Origin: Cordilura impudica | Taxonomy: Eukaryota; Arthropoda; Insecta; Diptera; Scathophagidae | Assembly (NCBI GenBank): GCA_963682025.1 | Contig: OY821520.1 | Span: forward strand, 2,217,305 to 2,281,304 | Direction: 5' to 3' | DNA: 64,000 nt | Shown here: piece after piece, positions 10,210-20,867 of the stretch | Numbering within the stretch: position 1 is the first letter of the stretch | How the letters are laid out: the number at the start of each line of letters is the position of its first letter | The notes under the pieces: generated by a model | Seen by the model: only the letters and a program-made list of their open reading frames with translations | Database searches by the model: none | Told to the model about the DNA's origin: nothing | Made by a program: the position numbers and the translations under genes

Positions 10210-11300
10210 AACTTTCCAGTTAGTTTAGGTAAAACTAAACCTTTATATGGAGCTGACTATACATCGGAGATCCTAAAATAAATAAACATTGCTTTTGAAC
10301 AGAACCAGCCAGTGCGTCGTTAAGTCCGGAAACCTGAGCGTTTATTCTCATCTCTGGCAAATTAAGATTTCTCCGTAATTGTATGAAATGAAAATGGTGT
10401 GTGCGCCCGAATCTATTAAGGCTCCGATCGAAAAAAAAACTTTAACACGCACCACGCACTGCTACCACTATTTCGAAGTGACAGTGAAACAGTTTTGGAT
10501 ACTCGTGGTCACTGCTGCAGTCCCCTGACTTGTACTCGGTACTTCTGTTAATGCGTGGTTGGGGACAGACTTCTCTGTGCAACATCGAATGATGCTTGAG
10601 CTTACATGTAGCACAACTAAAGGCACTTCTACAGGTATTTAATTAATGGCAATCACTTAAACAGTTCAGACACAAGTTATGTCTTTTGACCACTAAGAAC
10701 CTCTCTTCGCGAGTCATTTTTAAAAAAAATTCGCTCAGAACCTCAAGAAATGACCCTTTGAACACAAGGCACAAGTGCTTTTTTTTGCAATTTTAGCCTG
10801 ACAAGTCCTTAATGTCCTCTTCGAAAATGAACTGGCGCCAGCATGGGATGAACTGGTTTGCTCAGACTTTCCAATAAAAGTCGGCCATTCAGAACTTCGA
10901 AGATCTGAAACGGTTTTTAAGCACTAGAAACGTGAGCTAAGAAAATCCGCAAAATCTTTCCACGTAGGAATATCAATTTTATTTTTAGCTGTTTGTTCCC
11001 ATAACGATAACGTGGGAACTGGTAATTTAGTCGAACAAAGATATAAAAATATTGGATCCCAATTAAAAATATCAATTTTATGTAAAGTGAGGGTTGAACT
11101 GCTCTTACTGAATCTCGCTGTAGTCGTTTTATCTCTACTGCTGACTCGAACTTAACAGGAGTAAGGTTAAACAAAATCTTTAACTGGCTATTGACTAAAA
11201 TCCTCTTGTTTTCATAGCTTTCCCTCAAATCCTCCTACACCTTCTGAAACCCCTCATTTGTCAATGGAGCATTCTTAACAATTTCAAGGGCTTCATATTT
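10210..11300 (-). pseudogene. BEL/Pao LTR retrotransposon gag relic
   Basis: Minus-strand remnants of a Gag polyprotein: a capsid-like piece (YEALEIVKNAPLTNEGF, ESYENKRILVNSQLKILFNL, VEIKRLQRD) and, downstream in other frames, cysteine-rich knuckles CALCSKGHFLRF, HNLCLNCLSDCH and FSCATCKLKHHSMLH. This layout, with CX2C-H-C knuckles and a final HHSMLH motif, is typical of BEL/Pao Gag in flies. There are several frameshifts and stops; no LTR, protease or reverse transcriptase was recognised. The upstream edge falls where the heptamer-array head block begins at about 11300. Confidence 0.75.
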
Positions 11301-11304
11301 TGTC

Positions 11305-11355
11305 GTTTGCCTTTAATAAAAAAATCATGTTAGTCCAATCACAGGGGAGATGTGT
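11305..11355 (+). repeat. Head block of heptamer-array repeat, copy 2, left part
   Basis: ATAAAAAAATCATGT, then CCAATCACAGGGGAGATGTG: the start of the same block as at 1091-1276. Copia has inserted within it; the rest resumes at 20720. Confidence 0.8.
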
Positions 11356-11360
11356 AAGCA
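11356..11360 (+). other. Target-site duplication of copia, left
   Basis: AAGCA, repeated at 20715-20719. The uninterrupted block at 28886-29028 (minus) reads GTGTAAACATCTAG, confirming that one copy is a duplication. Confidence 0.85.
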
Positions 11361-11536
11361 TGTAGAAGTTTAATATTCTAAAACTTTGTACATTATAACA
11401 TTAGTTATCTTTGAAAAATACTTTTAATATTTTGTCAAACAAAAAGAAAATATTTTCATTCCAATATTTGTATTCAGCCTGAACACACAATAAAATTTTT
11501 ACTTTCAACTTCATTCTCTGGTTCTGGATTCCAAGA
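11361..11536 (+). repeat. copia 5' LTR
   Basis: TGTAGAAG to CCAAGA, 176 bp; matches 20539-20714 with five substitutions. It should hold the promoter and polyadenylation signal (AATAAA at about 11490). The 3' end is GA, not the usual CA; the target duplication and the binding site beside it fix this border. Confidence 0.9.
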
Positions 11537-11546
11537 GGTTATGGGC
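11537..11546 (+). promoter_or_regulatory. copia primer binding site
   Basis: GGTTATGGGC follows the 5' LTR directly. In Drosophila copia the primer is an internal fragment of initiator-methionine tRNA whose complement begins with the same GGTTATGGGC; this element appears to use that same half-tRNA priming. Confidence 0.75.
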
Positions 11547-12259
11547 ATTATGGAAAAGCACACCGGAATAGCTCAATTCAACGGAACCAATTTTGCTAAT
11601 TGGAAATTCCGAGTGGAGAAGCACTTGGCTTCCCATGGCTGTTTAGACGCTGTTACAATGAATAGTGCTGCAAATGAACCAAACAATGCAAGTGGAAGTC
11701 GATTTTTAACTGCGGACAGAAAGGCGCAAGATATAATCACAAGTTTAATAAATGATGATTATTTGGAGTACATAAGAAATCAAGCAACTTCCAAAGATAT
11801 GTGGAATACTTTGTGCAGAGCATTTTAAAGAAAAACTGCCAAAGCCACACGCTCATAAGGAAAGATCTGGCTAAGTTAAAGCTATTGGAAGGAGGAGACA
11901 TTAACTCACACTTTTTGAGGTTCGAAATGTTAGTACGAGAATTAAAAGCTGCTGGAGGTCAACCATCAGAAGCGGATTTAGTATCCCAGTTATTTGTGAC
12001 ATTGCCAATGTCATACGATGCAGTTGTAACAGCTTTAGAGAACCAGCCAGATGATCAATTAAAATTGTCATTGGTGAAAATTCGTTTACTTGGAGAAGAA
12101 TCGAAACAGAAAAGCCGATCTTCAGAAGAAAATTTACACAATAATGCTACTGCATTTTCAAGCAAGAAGAAATTTAAACCAGGTTTAATGGCAAATATAA
12201 TAAATGCGGCAAATTTGGACATAAAAAAGCAGACTGTCGTTCAAAAATTGTCAATGTAG
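11541..12259 (+). pseudogene. copia Gag region
   Basis: Encodes the capsid-like part of a copia Gag. The likely start is the ATG at 11550 (MEKHTGIAQFNGTNFANWKF), because the earlier one at 11541 lies in the primer binding site. The NWKFRVEKHL and LKLLEGGDINSHFLRFEML patterns fit UBN2/gag-polypeptide-of-copia domains. Frame 1 stops at 11828 and the match carries on in another frame from about 11830 to 12259. Downstream the nucleocapsid knuckle YNKCGKFGHKKADC (about 12195-12240) has Tyr in place of the first zinc-binding Cys. Confidence 0.85.
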
Positions 12260-12520
12260 GTGCTGCAGCTGAGAAAGGAGTCAGTTCTATGGTCGATTCA
12301 GAACCCAAATTGATGCCAAACACTTCAAAAACAGAAGTTGCTTTTGCATTAGATTCAGGCGTCACTGATCACTTTGTGAAAGACGATTGAATATTTCCGG
12401 ATTTAAAGGATTTGGATCTTCCGAAGAATATATATGTGGCAAAGGCAGAATGAAGCTGGCATTAGCGTAAAATTTCAGAAAAATAAAGCTCTGTTGATTA
12501 AAAATGATTAGATAATCGCA
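12260..12520 (+). pseudogene. copia protease region
   Basis: The frame running on from the knuckle contains ALDSGVTDHF at about 12343-12375, an aspartic protease active site (family pattern DSGA-[ST]-DH; here Val replaces Ala). A stop follows within 20 codons and the rest of the domain to about 12520 is frameshifted. Confidence 0.75.
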
Positions 12521-13721
12521 ACTGCTGTGCGTACTGGCAATCTGTTTGAATTAAAAATCGATGTGGATAAACATGGCGCAAATATATCGATGGCTGAGAA
12601 TGGTCAACTTTGGCATAAACGCTTAGACCATATATGCAACAAAAATCTCAATGAATTGGTCAAATATGATATGGTTAGTGGCATTCAGAAAATTTCTACA
12701 AATGAATTCTGTAAAGTTTGTACTCAGAGCAAGCAATGTCGGTTACCATTTAATGGAACTCGTCCACTCTCAACAAGACTATTAGCCCTATTTCTTGGGA
12801 GGGTTCGAAGTATTTCTTAACCTTCATTGATGATCATACTCATTTTGCAATGGTTTATCTATTGTCAAGAAAGTCTAAAGTTTTTGAAAAATTCAAGGAA
12901 TATGAGGCTGTTGTAAGGTTCCAATTTGGAACAAAGATATCAAAACTAACAATTGATCAAGGAACAGAGTACAAGTCAAAACCTATGGTTGAATTTTGTG
13001 TATCCAAAGGAATCCAAATCGTGCAGACAATCCCATATTCACCTCAGCAAATGGAGTTTCAGAAAGGTACAACCGTACCATTGTTGAAAAAGTTCGAGCT
13101 TTATTACTACAATCAAGAGTTCCAAAATATCTCTGGGGGGAAGCAGTTTATACAAGTGTATACTTATTAAATAGAAGTCTCACCAGTGCTCTTCAATGTA
13201 AGAAAACACCATCTGAATTGTGGTTTGAGCAAAAACCAAATGGACATAAAATCAAAGTTTTTGGATGCCAAGTATTTGCGTGGATACCTGCCCAAAAGAG
13301 ACAAAAGTTGGATCCCAAAAGCAAATCCTATGTCATTATCGGATACTGTCCAAATGGCTATCGTTTATGGGATATGAACTTAAATACAATTATTTTAAGT
13401 CGAGATGTTAACTTCAATGAAAGCGTTTTTCTGTTTCAGAAATGTTCTTCAAAACCTCAAGAGATTTTGGTTGTTAATCGCATTGAACAAGAGGGAAAAG
13501 ACGAAGATTTCGGTATTCAAGAGGCCAGCAATGAATCATCAACTGATGCATCGTTAACTGATTTAGAAGAAAGTACTACTCTTGATGAATCGCACGATGC
13601 AATCCAATCTGTTCAACGCAAGAAAGAAGAAATTACTCAACCTGTTCTGAGAAGAAGTGGAAGGAAAGCAGTACCACCCTCCAAGTTTACAGACTATTAT
13701 AATTCCTTGTTTGAAACGTAA
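12521..13721 (+). pseudogene. copia integrase region
   Basis: Gag-pre-integrase zinc domain (LWHKRLDH, then CKVCTQSKQCRLPF) at 12605-12760; core domain with FIDDHTHF (about 12822-12846), LTIDQGTEY (12947-12973) and NGVSER (13055-13072), so all three acidic catalytic residues can be seen although spread over three frames. Then YLWGEAVYTSVYLLNR, VFGCQVFAW and the RRSGRKAVPPSKF tail typical of copia integrase C-termini. Breaks at about 12820 and 13050-13060. Confidence 0.88.
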
Positions 13722-13730
13722 TCGATGCCA

Positions 13731-15110
13731 GATTCAGAAAATATTCCGAATACATTTCAAGATGTTTTCAGTTCTCCTTATCGAGATAAATAGATGAAGG
13801 CTATCGAAGAAGAACTAGAATCGATGAGCGAGAACAAAGTATGGAAGATGATGGAGAAACCTGAAAATGCCAAACTTATGAAATCCAGGTGGATTTTTAA
13901 AACCAAAGAGGACTCTTTGGGAAATCCAGTCCGTTATAAAGCAAGGCTAGTGGCAAAAAGCTGGCATAGACTATGAAGAAACTTACTCTCCTGTTGCGAA
14001 GCTTTCTACTATTCGAATAGTCCTTGCAGTTGGTGTCAGCAAAGCCATGTATTTCCACCAGTTGGATGTCAAAACAGCTTTCCTATACGGCGAACTGAAG
14101 GAAGATATTTTTATGGATGTTCCACCTGGAATGAATGCCAAACCAAATATGGTACTTAAACTTCAGAAAAGCCTTTATGGACTTAAACAAAGTCCGCGGT
14201 GTTGGAACACCAAATTTAATTTATCTGTGCTCAATCTCGGGTTCACCAGATCATCACATGACTATTGCCTCTATACCAGAATAAGAGCAGACGATGTCAT
14301 ATATTTAGTGCTGTATGTGGATGACTTATTGATAGCAGGCAGTAAGTTACCTGAAATACAATCGTTAAAACTTCAGCTATCAAAAATATTTGAAATGTCC
14401 GACTGCGGTCCACTTAAGCATTATCTGGGTACCTCAGTGGAATATGACCAAAAGAAAGGTGTTATGAAGTTATGTCAAGAAGCAAGTACTTTCAAAATGC
14501 TTGAAGTATTTGGAACGATGGACTGCAAGCCAGCAATCACACCAATGGAGAAAGGTCTTCAATTGCTAACTGTGGTAGATGCTGAAACTATAGCAAATCC
14601 ATATCGAGAGCTACTAGGTAAGCTCATGTACCTTATGCTTTGCGTTCGTCCTGACTTATGTTATGCTGTTGGATATATGGGGAGATTTCAGCAAAATCCA
14701 GGAGAAGTTCATTGGGTTGCACTTAAGCGAATATTGTGGTATTTAAAAGGAACTACTCAATTGAAACTTGTATTCAGCAGAAAAACTCAATCTGAAAAAC
14801 TTGTAGGGTATGTTGATGCTGACTGGGCTTCCAGTATTCAAGACAGAAAATCGACATCTGGGTTCATTTTTTATGTGTTTGGCTGTCCGGTTTCCTGGTG
14901 CAGTAAGAAACAAATTTCTGTGGATACCTCATCCAGTGAGGCAGAGTACGTTGCATTAAGTGCTGCTGTTTCTGATGGAATATGGATACGAGGAATATTA
15001 GAAGACATGCAAGTTTTGGATAAGAATGAAGCATTTATATTGTATGCAGACAATGCTGGATGCATCGCTATGGCGAAGAATTTAGAATGCAAGAGATTTA
15101 GACACATTGA
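13731..15110 (+). pseudogene. copia reverse transcriptase and RNase H region
   Basis: RT starts with the WKMMEKPENAKLMKSRWIFK block; FHQLDVKTAFLYGEL carries the first catalytic Asp and LVLYVDDLLIAG the YVDD box (14308-14319). RNase H follows: VGYVDADWASS, SSSEAEYVAL and LYADNAGC. A stop at 13792 and frameshifts near 13970 and 14040 break the front part; 14047-15110 is open. At 15110 the frame is cut after KRFRHID by the LOA-like insertion; the last 45 codons resume at 20393. Confidence 0.9.
15102..15110 (+). other. Target-site duplication of LOA-like element, left
   Basis: ACACATTGA, repeated at 20393-20401, inside the copia RNase H codons. Confidence 0.9.
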
Positions 15111-15229
15111 TAATGTCTACTAAAGATGAAAAAGTTACGGTGCAGGGCCTAAATAACCCAGTACCGGCGGCTAAGTGTGGTGAGTAAGCGGGCCCACAGT
15201 CGTCGAGATCAGTTGACTGCAAGTCCACT

Positions 15230-16616
15230 ATGGAGGTGGGTAACTTGGCCTCTAATGATGGGTATGTTACAAGAAAAATCCAAAATAAGGAGACTGAGGA
15301 ATCGGATCCGAGAGGGAGCCTTGTGCGACCTCAACCTCACATGAAAGGTTCGGATTCCGACGAATCGAATTCCCCAAACGAAGGTAACGACACAGTCATT
15401 GCCCACACAGCCTAAACAGGCAAATTCCGATGTGATAAAAATGGTAGAGCAAGTAAGCGCCAGCATAGCTAAACTCTCTACCAATAAGAAAAAGTTATCT
15501 TGGGCCCAACGACAAAAAATCGCCAAAATGAACCGGAAAGCACAAATAGCGAAAGAGACGCAAGATGTTCTAAAGGATAATGGAACTTCTACACCCACAT
15601 CCTCGGATGCGGGCAAGCGGATACGTTCTCCTGAGGAACAGAACTTTGCAGAGGCAAAAAAGAAGAAGAGGAATTCCATGCCAACCAGTACACAGTTGAC
15701 CAATAACCCCAACCTGAAGAATAGAGGTACCATCGCGGAAACTCAATCCAAAGGAGAGGTTATTGGGCCAACGTTAACTGGGAAAGATGGGGCAAAAGGT
15801 AATCCTTCATTGCAAGTTCAAAACTTCTTCAAGGGTGATAGACAAGCAACGAAGAGAAAACAGATTGCACCATCAGGCAAGGAACAATCGACTTCATACG
15901 CTAGTGTGGCGAAAAAACCAGCAATGGACGAACTTTGTTATGCCATTGTAGATTTAAGTAGTCCCACCGGCAAAATCCCAACTGCCCAGAGAACAGCACT
16001 CGAAGAGGCATTTAATAAAAGGATCATGGAGTATGTTCTAGACGCTGAAAAAGATGCCCAAGAGATCCAAATAAATAGCTGCAAATTCTCCATGGACGTA
16101 CTTATGCTACAACTTGCATCCAACGCATGTGTACAAACCCTGGAGAAAATGGTGGAATGTATGCCAGCTCCTTGGGACGGTGCCAAACTGTACCTCGTCA
16201 AAAAAGCAGACATTCTATTCCTAACCAAAGCGTCCTTTTTCATCAAAGGTTGGGGCAGCAAGCTTGAAACCGAAGACGTAATTAAGGTCTTGGCCAAACA
16301 AAATAAAGGTCTAGCTACTGACAAATGGGAGATATTCCACATAGAGGAGGGCCAAGACGGCACTCTTTTCGTTGTGGGTATTGATCAGGAGTCAATGGCT
16401 AGCCTCAAAACAACAAAAGGTGAAGCCTTCTTCGTATCAGCTGCAGTTTACTTTAAAGTAGGCAAAACTACCATTGGCTGGGAGAAGGCAACCGATAAGA
16501 CCAAGGTGGGTACTGGTGAGGGGACCTCCACTGACCCAACACCATCTACGTCAGATACAAAGGGAGAGTTAGAAATAACTAACTCCCAAGAGGAACAACT
16601 ATTAGCCGAACAATGA
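15230..16616 (+). pseudogene. LOA-like ORF1 protein
   Basis: Probable nucleic-acid-binding ORF1 product. The first ATG in the element with a sensible frame is at 15230; that frame ends at 15415 and the rest reads from 15399 to 16616 in another frame, so one small indel near 15400 separates them. The long part has a basic, low-complexity N-terminal half (KKKLSWAQRQKIAKMNRKAQ, AKKKKRNS) and an acidic-aromatic globular half with MPAPWDGAKLYLVKKADI, the look of DUF4780-type domains in fly retrotransposon ORF1s. No CCHC knuckle. Its TGA overlaps the ORF2 start as ATGA (16613-16616), suggesting coupled termination and restart. Confidence 0.75.
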
Positions 16617-19600
16617 TCATGCTCATGCAGATCAACCTCCATCGGAGCAAAACGGCTACTTTAACTCTGATGGAAAAACTACAAAAAGGTAATTTACATA
16701 TCATACTAGTACAGGAACCTTGGACGGTAAATGACAAGGTTACTGGACTCAATGATCCTAATTACCAAATTTTTTATGCTCATACAGGAACTCGACCGAG
16801 AACTTGTATTATTTGTCACAAAAACCTAAATTATCTCTTTTCTCCAGACTTGTCCACCGCAGATGCCACCGTCCTGCAACACGGAAGCCAACCGATGCTC
16901 TTGGCATCGGTTTATCTCCCGTCGGACTCGCCGACACCTCCACCGACGTCGGAGCTGGAAGAGATGGTAAGGACAGCTAGAACAAGAGGTAAGGAAATTC
17001 TCATAGGGTGCGATGCGAATACTCACCATATAGCATGGGGCAGTTCGAACTGTAACCAAAGGGGGGATGCTTTACTTGAATTCCTTAATGAAAATAACCT
17101 TTTCACCCTTAATACTGGAAACACGGCAACCTTTGTTAACAGATTAAGGGAAGAGGTTTTAGATATTTCAATTTGTTCAAAAAATCTAGTGGACGATATC
17201 CAAGATTGGCATGTCTCTAGCGAGCATTCCTTCTCGGATCATCGATACATATTATTTAATCTGATACCACCACCACCTGAGCCCCTTAAGTTCAGGAATA
17301 AGGCTAAAACGGATTGGCCAAAATTTAGAAGAAATCTAATAGCCCGTCTAACTACTCCTCCCACAGTCCTAAGGAATGTTGAGGAGGTTGACGGCGAAGT
17401 AGATAGATTAACGAAGAGCCTAATTGAGTCTTTCAAGGAATGTTGTCCACTCCGGGAAAGGAGATCTCCCCGAGTAAAACCCTGGCTGACAGGGGAATTG
17501 ATAAATCTTGGGAAGGACGTCCGAAGATTATTTAATAGGGCTCGTCGTAAAAAACATGTAGTATACTGGGATGACTACCATGACAAACTCAGGGAATACA
17601 ACAAAAAGATTCGAGTAGCCAAACGCAACTCCTGGAAACTTTTCTGTGAACAGGTTGATAGCATTAATGACGTCTTGAAAATCAAGAAATTCTTATCGAA
17701 AACCCATTCACAGCCTGAAACTCTGGTCGATAAGGACGGGATTCGGGCGTAATCAATGGAACAGTCCTTAAGAATATTGATGGAAACACACTTTCTTACC
17801 GAAGAACGTGGGCCAAATAGGAACCTAGAAATTGGTACCAATGTGTCCCGACAAACTGGAACCAACGTGGAACAGCAGACGGGACACGATGGGGAACAAT
17901 ATGAAGGGCCTAATGAGGAACAAAATCGAGAGGAAAGAAATGATAGAATAACCGAAAATATGGTAATTAAGGCAATACAAAGCTTTGCCCCTTTTAAGGC
18001 AGCAGGCCCAGATGAAGTCTTTCCTGCTCTACTACAAAAAAGCGGGGACTTTATTGGTAGTAGTCTGGCTGGCATATTCTCTGCTTGCCTAAAATTAGCG
18101 TACACCCCCAGGGCATGGCAGGAGGCCAAAGTGGTCTTCATACCAAAGCCGGGAAACGAAAGCTACGCGAACCCAAAGGCCTATCGACCGATAAGTCTTA
18201 CATCCTTCCTACTGAAAACCATGGAGCGAATAGTCGATAACATGGTTAAATATCAAATCCCAAATGAGATGTTGAAATTCAAACAGCACGCTTATTTAAA
18301 GGGACGCTCAGTGGAAACTGCGCTTCATGAAGTAGTTCACCACATCGAAAGATCTTTTGATCTTAAAATCTTCACCCTAGCTATATTCATTGATATAGAA
18401 GGAGCTTTTAACAATGTATCAACCAAAAAGCTACTCCAATCCCTAGAACAATTCGATATTGACCGGGATATTAAAGCCTGGATCAGTCACATGCTAGGGA
18501 ATAGATGGATAAGTTGCGAGGTTGGTGGCATTAAAATAAGAAACAAGGTTAGTTGTGGGACACCTCAAGGGGGGATTTTATCCCCCCTTCTCTGGGTGAC
18601 CACTATAAATAGTCTACTAAGGATTCTAGCCAATAAGGGTTTCCAACCTGTCTGCTACGCAGACGAAGTAGCGATACTGTTAAGGGGGAAAGATCCTAGA
18701 GATTTATGTAGGAGGGCATCGAATGCACTCGAAACAGCATATGACTTGGCACAACCGAGGGGTTTGAATGTGAACCCAGAGAAAACTGAAATATGCCTCT
18801 TTACAAGGAAGACGAAAATAATCGACTTTGATGAACCTCGCTTCCAGGGCAAAACGATTAGAATCACACAGACGGTGAAATACCTTGGGGTGATTCTCGA
18901 TATAAAAAAACTTACTTGGAAAAACCACATCGAGAGCAGGGTTGCGAAGGCTCATCGTGTATGGGCGATTTGCAGAAGGGCTATAGGCTCAAAATGGGGC
19001 TTAAACCAGAGGATGACATATTGGCTGTACACAAGCGTCGTTAGACCTACTCTAACCTACGCATCCATAGTCATATGGACATCAATGAACAAGAAATGTT
19101 ACATTAAACCACTCCAAAAGATACAGCGCCTCTGTTGCATAGGAATCAGTGGAGCCATAAGGACTACATCTACGAGGGCTTTAGAGAATATTCTATCTAT
19201 ACACCCAATCGAGATTAGAATTAAATATGAGGCAGCTCTGGCCATGTTACGACTGAGGGTAACAGGGGAATATATCACCGACCACATGACCAGACACCAG
19301 ACTATTTTAGACCAAATTTCGGGACTCAACACAGTGACTATAAGCTGTGATAGAATCGCGGAAGTGTCAACAGATATACCCTGCAGTATACGGATACTAG
19401 ACAGGGAAAGTTGGATGAACGGGAATATTCTACAAAACCTTCCAGGGTCACATTACTATACGGACGCCTCTAGTCTGCATGGTAAGACTGGGATAGGTTT
19501 CTACGATGAAGACCGTTCCACAGGGAAATACCTCCGTCTTCCGGACCACAACTCTGTCTTTCAGGCTATTAACGCACGGGATTCCCCAAGTCCCGGAGAC

Positions 19601-20248
19601 GTGAAAATATTTACGGACAGTCTAGCGGCTATTAGAGCGATATCCGCGGACAAAACTAGATCAAGGACTATCCTCGAGTGTAAGGAGGAGATTTCAAACT
19701 TCTCCAGAAGAGGCAGACTTGAAATCATTTGGATCCCAGGACACAGTGGTATAATGGGAAACGAGATTGCTGACGAACTGGCCAGGAAGGGCTCTTTCCT
19801 GGAAAGAGTTAATTTGGAAAACCCAAAACCTTTCAAGTCTCTCAAATTGGAACTGGCAGACTGGGCGACCAGTTCGCATGTATCAATTTGGGAAGAGACT
19901 GACGTGGGTAAGGTTACAAAGATATTATGGGGTTCTCCCAACACTACAGGAAATAGGGAGATCCTGAATCTGAGCAGGGTAGAACTTAGTAGCGTAATTG
20001 GCATCCTCACTGGACACTCTGAGCTGAGGGCTCATCTATACCGTATAGGATGGGCGGAATCAGCTATTTGTAGAGCTTGCGGAAAGGATAACGAAACCCT
20101 AGAACACTACTTCTGCTACTGTCCTGCATTTGCGAGAACAAGGGTCAGACATCTATCCAACGACATCTTACCAGGCCTGACGGGTCTTAGAGGGATAAGC
20201 TGGAAAATACTCAAGAAATTTGCTGATGAAACCGAATTTCTAAGTTAA
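16613..20248 (+). pseudogene. LOA-like ORF2: endonuclease, reverse transcriptase, RNase H
   Basis: Makes the element's nick and copies its RNA into the target. One in-frame stop (TAA, 17750-17752, codon 380) splits an otherwise open 1,211-codon frame. APE endonuclease, residues 1-225: NLHRSKTA, VQEPW, GCDANTHHIAWGS, SSEHSFSDHR. RT: VFIPKPG, LAIFIDIEGAF, GTPQGGILSPLLW and CYADEVAIL, where the second Asp of YADD is Glu (residue 685). RNase H, from residue 951: YTDAS, FTDSLAAI, WIPGHSGIMGNEIADELA, but the Glu expected after VFQA is missing through a small in-frame loss. CRACGK with H and C near residue 1153 is the terminal zinc knuckle. This copy is not active. Confidence 0.9.
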
Positions 20249-20340
20249 CAGAGGGGTAGATAACCGGATGAACGTAGAGATGTAGAGCGCACAACAAGCC
20301 GACCTACTGGCTTAGGTGTATATCCGGACACAACGGATAT

Positions 20341-20362
20341 GAGCTATGTGTATACATAGCTC
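20341..20362 (+). other. 3' UTR hairpin of LOA-like element
   Basis: GAGCTATGT, loop GTAT, ACATAGCTC: a perfect 9-bp stem eight bases before the pentamer tail. In some non-LTR elements a 3' hairpin is what the reverse transcriptase recognises; that role here is inference. Confidence 0.6.
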
Positions 20363-20370
20363 CTCTTATC

Positions 20371-20392
20371 AACCTAACCTAACCTAACCTAA
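20371..20392 (+). repeat. (AACCT)n tail of LOA-like element
   Basis: Four AACCT units then AA. In register this is CCTAA, the complement of the insect telomere unit TTAGG, which flies lack. Confidence 0.85.
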
Positions 20393-20531
20393 ACACATTG
20401 ACATAAGATTTCACTTTATTCGTGACCACGTGCAGAATGGAACTGTTAAAATTGATATTGAAGATATCTTCACAAAGTCCCTAGATTCTAAACTGTTTGT
20501 ATCAATTCGGAAAATGTTATCGCTGAATTGA
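20393..20531 (+). pseudogene. copia RNase H, C-terminal end
   Basis: Continuation of the copia frame after the LOA-like insertion: HIDIRFHFIRDHVQNGTVK then DIFTKSLDSKLF, ending TGA at 20529. The pattern is the conserved end of copia polyproteins. Confidence 0.85.
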
Positions 20532-20538
20532 GAGGGAG
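20530..20538 (+). promoter_or_regulatory. copia polypurine tract
   Basis: GAGAGGGAG directly before the 3' LTR; the plus-strand primer of LTR retrotransposons. Confidence 0.8.
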
Positions 20539-20714
20539 TGTAGAAGATTAATATTCTAGAACTTTGTACATTATAACATTAGTTATCTTTGAAAAATACT
20601 TTTAATATTTTGTCAAACAAAAAGAAAATATTTTCATTCCAATATTTGTATTCAACCTGAACACACAATAAAATTTTTACTTTCAACTTCATTCTTTGGT
20701 TCTGAATTCCAAGA
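20539..20714 (+). repeat. copia 3' LTR
   Basis: 176 bp, TGTAGAAG to CCAAGA, five substitutions from the 5' LTR. Followed by the target duplication AAGCA at 20715-20719. Confidence 0.9.
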
Positions 20715-20719
20715 AAGCA

Positions 20720-20867
20720 TCTAGTTATTAAAGATTTTTTTATTACACTTTTTTAAAATCAAACAGAAAGCGTCATCTATGTATCACTTGTATCAATCAA
20801 CTGCAGGGGCTCTGCCAATATAAAAATATTTATTATTATTTATTACTTCAACTGGTTATTTTAAAAT
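20720..20867 (+). repeat. Head block of heptamer-array repeat, copy 2, right part
   Basis: TCTAGTTATTAAAG, AACAGAAAGCGTCATCTATG, CAGGGGCTCTG, ATAATTTATTATT-type run and AACTGGTTAT, continuing the block begun at 11305. Confidence 0.8.

Larger units (their letters stand above)
15111..20392 (+). mobile_element. Near full-length LOA-like non-LTR retrotransposon
   Basis: 5,282 bp flanked by the 9-bp duplication ACACATTGA. It has a 5' UTR, ORF1, an ORF2 coding endonuclease, reverse transcriptase, RNase H and a zinc knuckle, a short 3' UTR with a hairpin, and an (AACCT)4 tail instead of poly(A). APE endonuclease plus RNase H and the RT motif style place it in the I/LOA group; I call it LOA-like because the RT resembles that group and ORF1 resembles proteins with a DUF4780-type domain. 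The direct repeats and nearly intact frames show a young insertion, younger than the copia it sits in. Confidence 0.88.
11361..20714 (+). mobile_element. copia-like (Ty1/copia) LTR retrotransposon, split by a LOA-like element
   Basis: Complete outline: 176-bp LTRs at both ends (five differences between them, about 97 percent identical), primer binding site, gag, protease, integrase, reverse transcriptase, RNase H, polypurine tract and a 5-bp target duplication AAGCA. The order with integrase before reverse transcriptase defines Ty1/copia. Without the 5.3 kb non-LTR insertion the element is about 4.06 kb, a normal copia length. The reading frame is broken by several frameshifts and stops, so it cannot encode its polyprotein; the LTR similarity means the insertion is fairly recent. 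Confidence 0.92.

Noticed and set aside
15209..15733. 174-codon minus-strand frame
   Set aside because: Shadow of ORF1 of the LOA-like element on the other strand.
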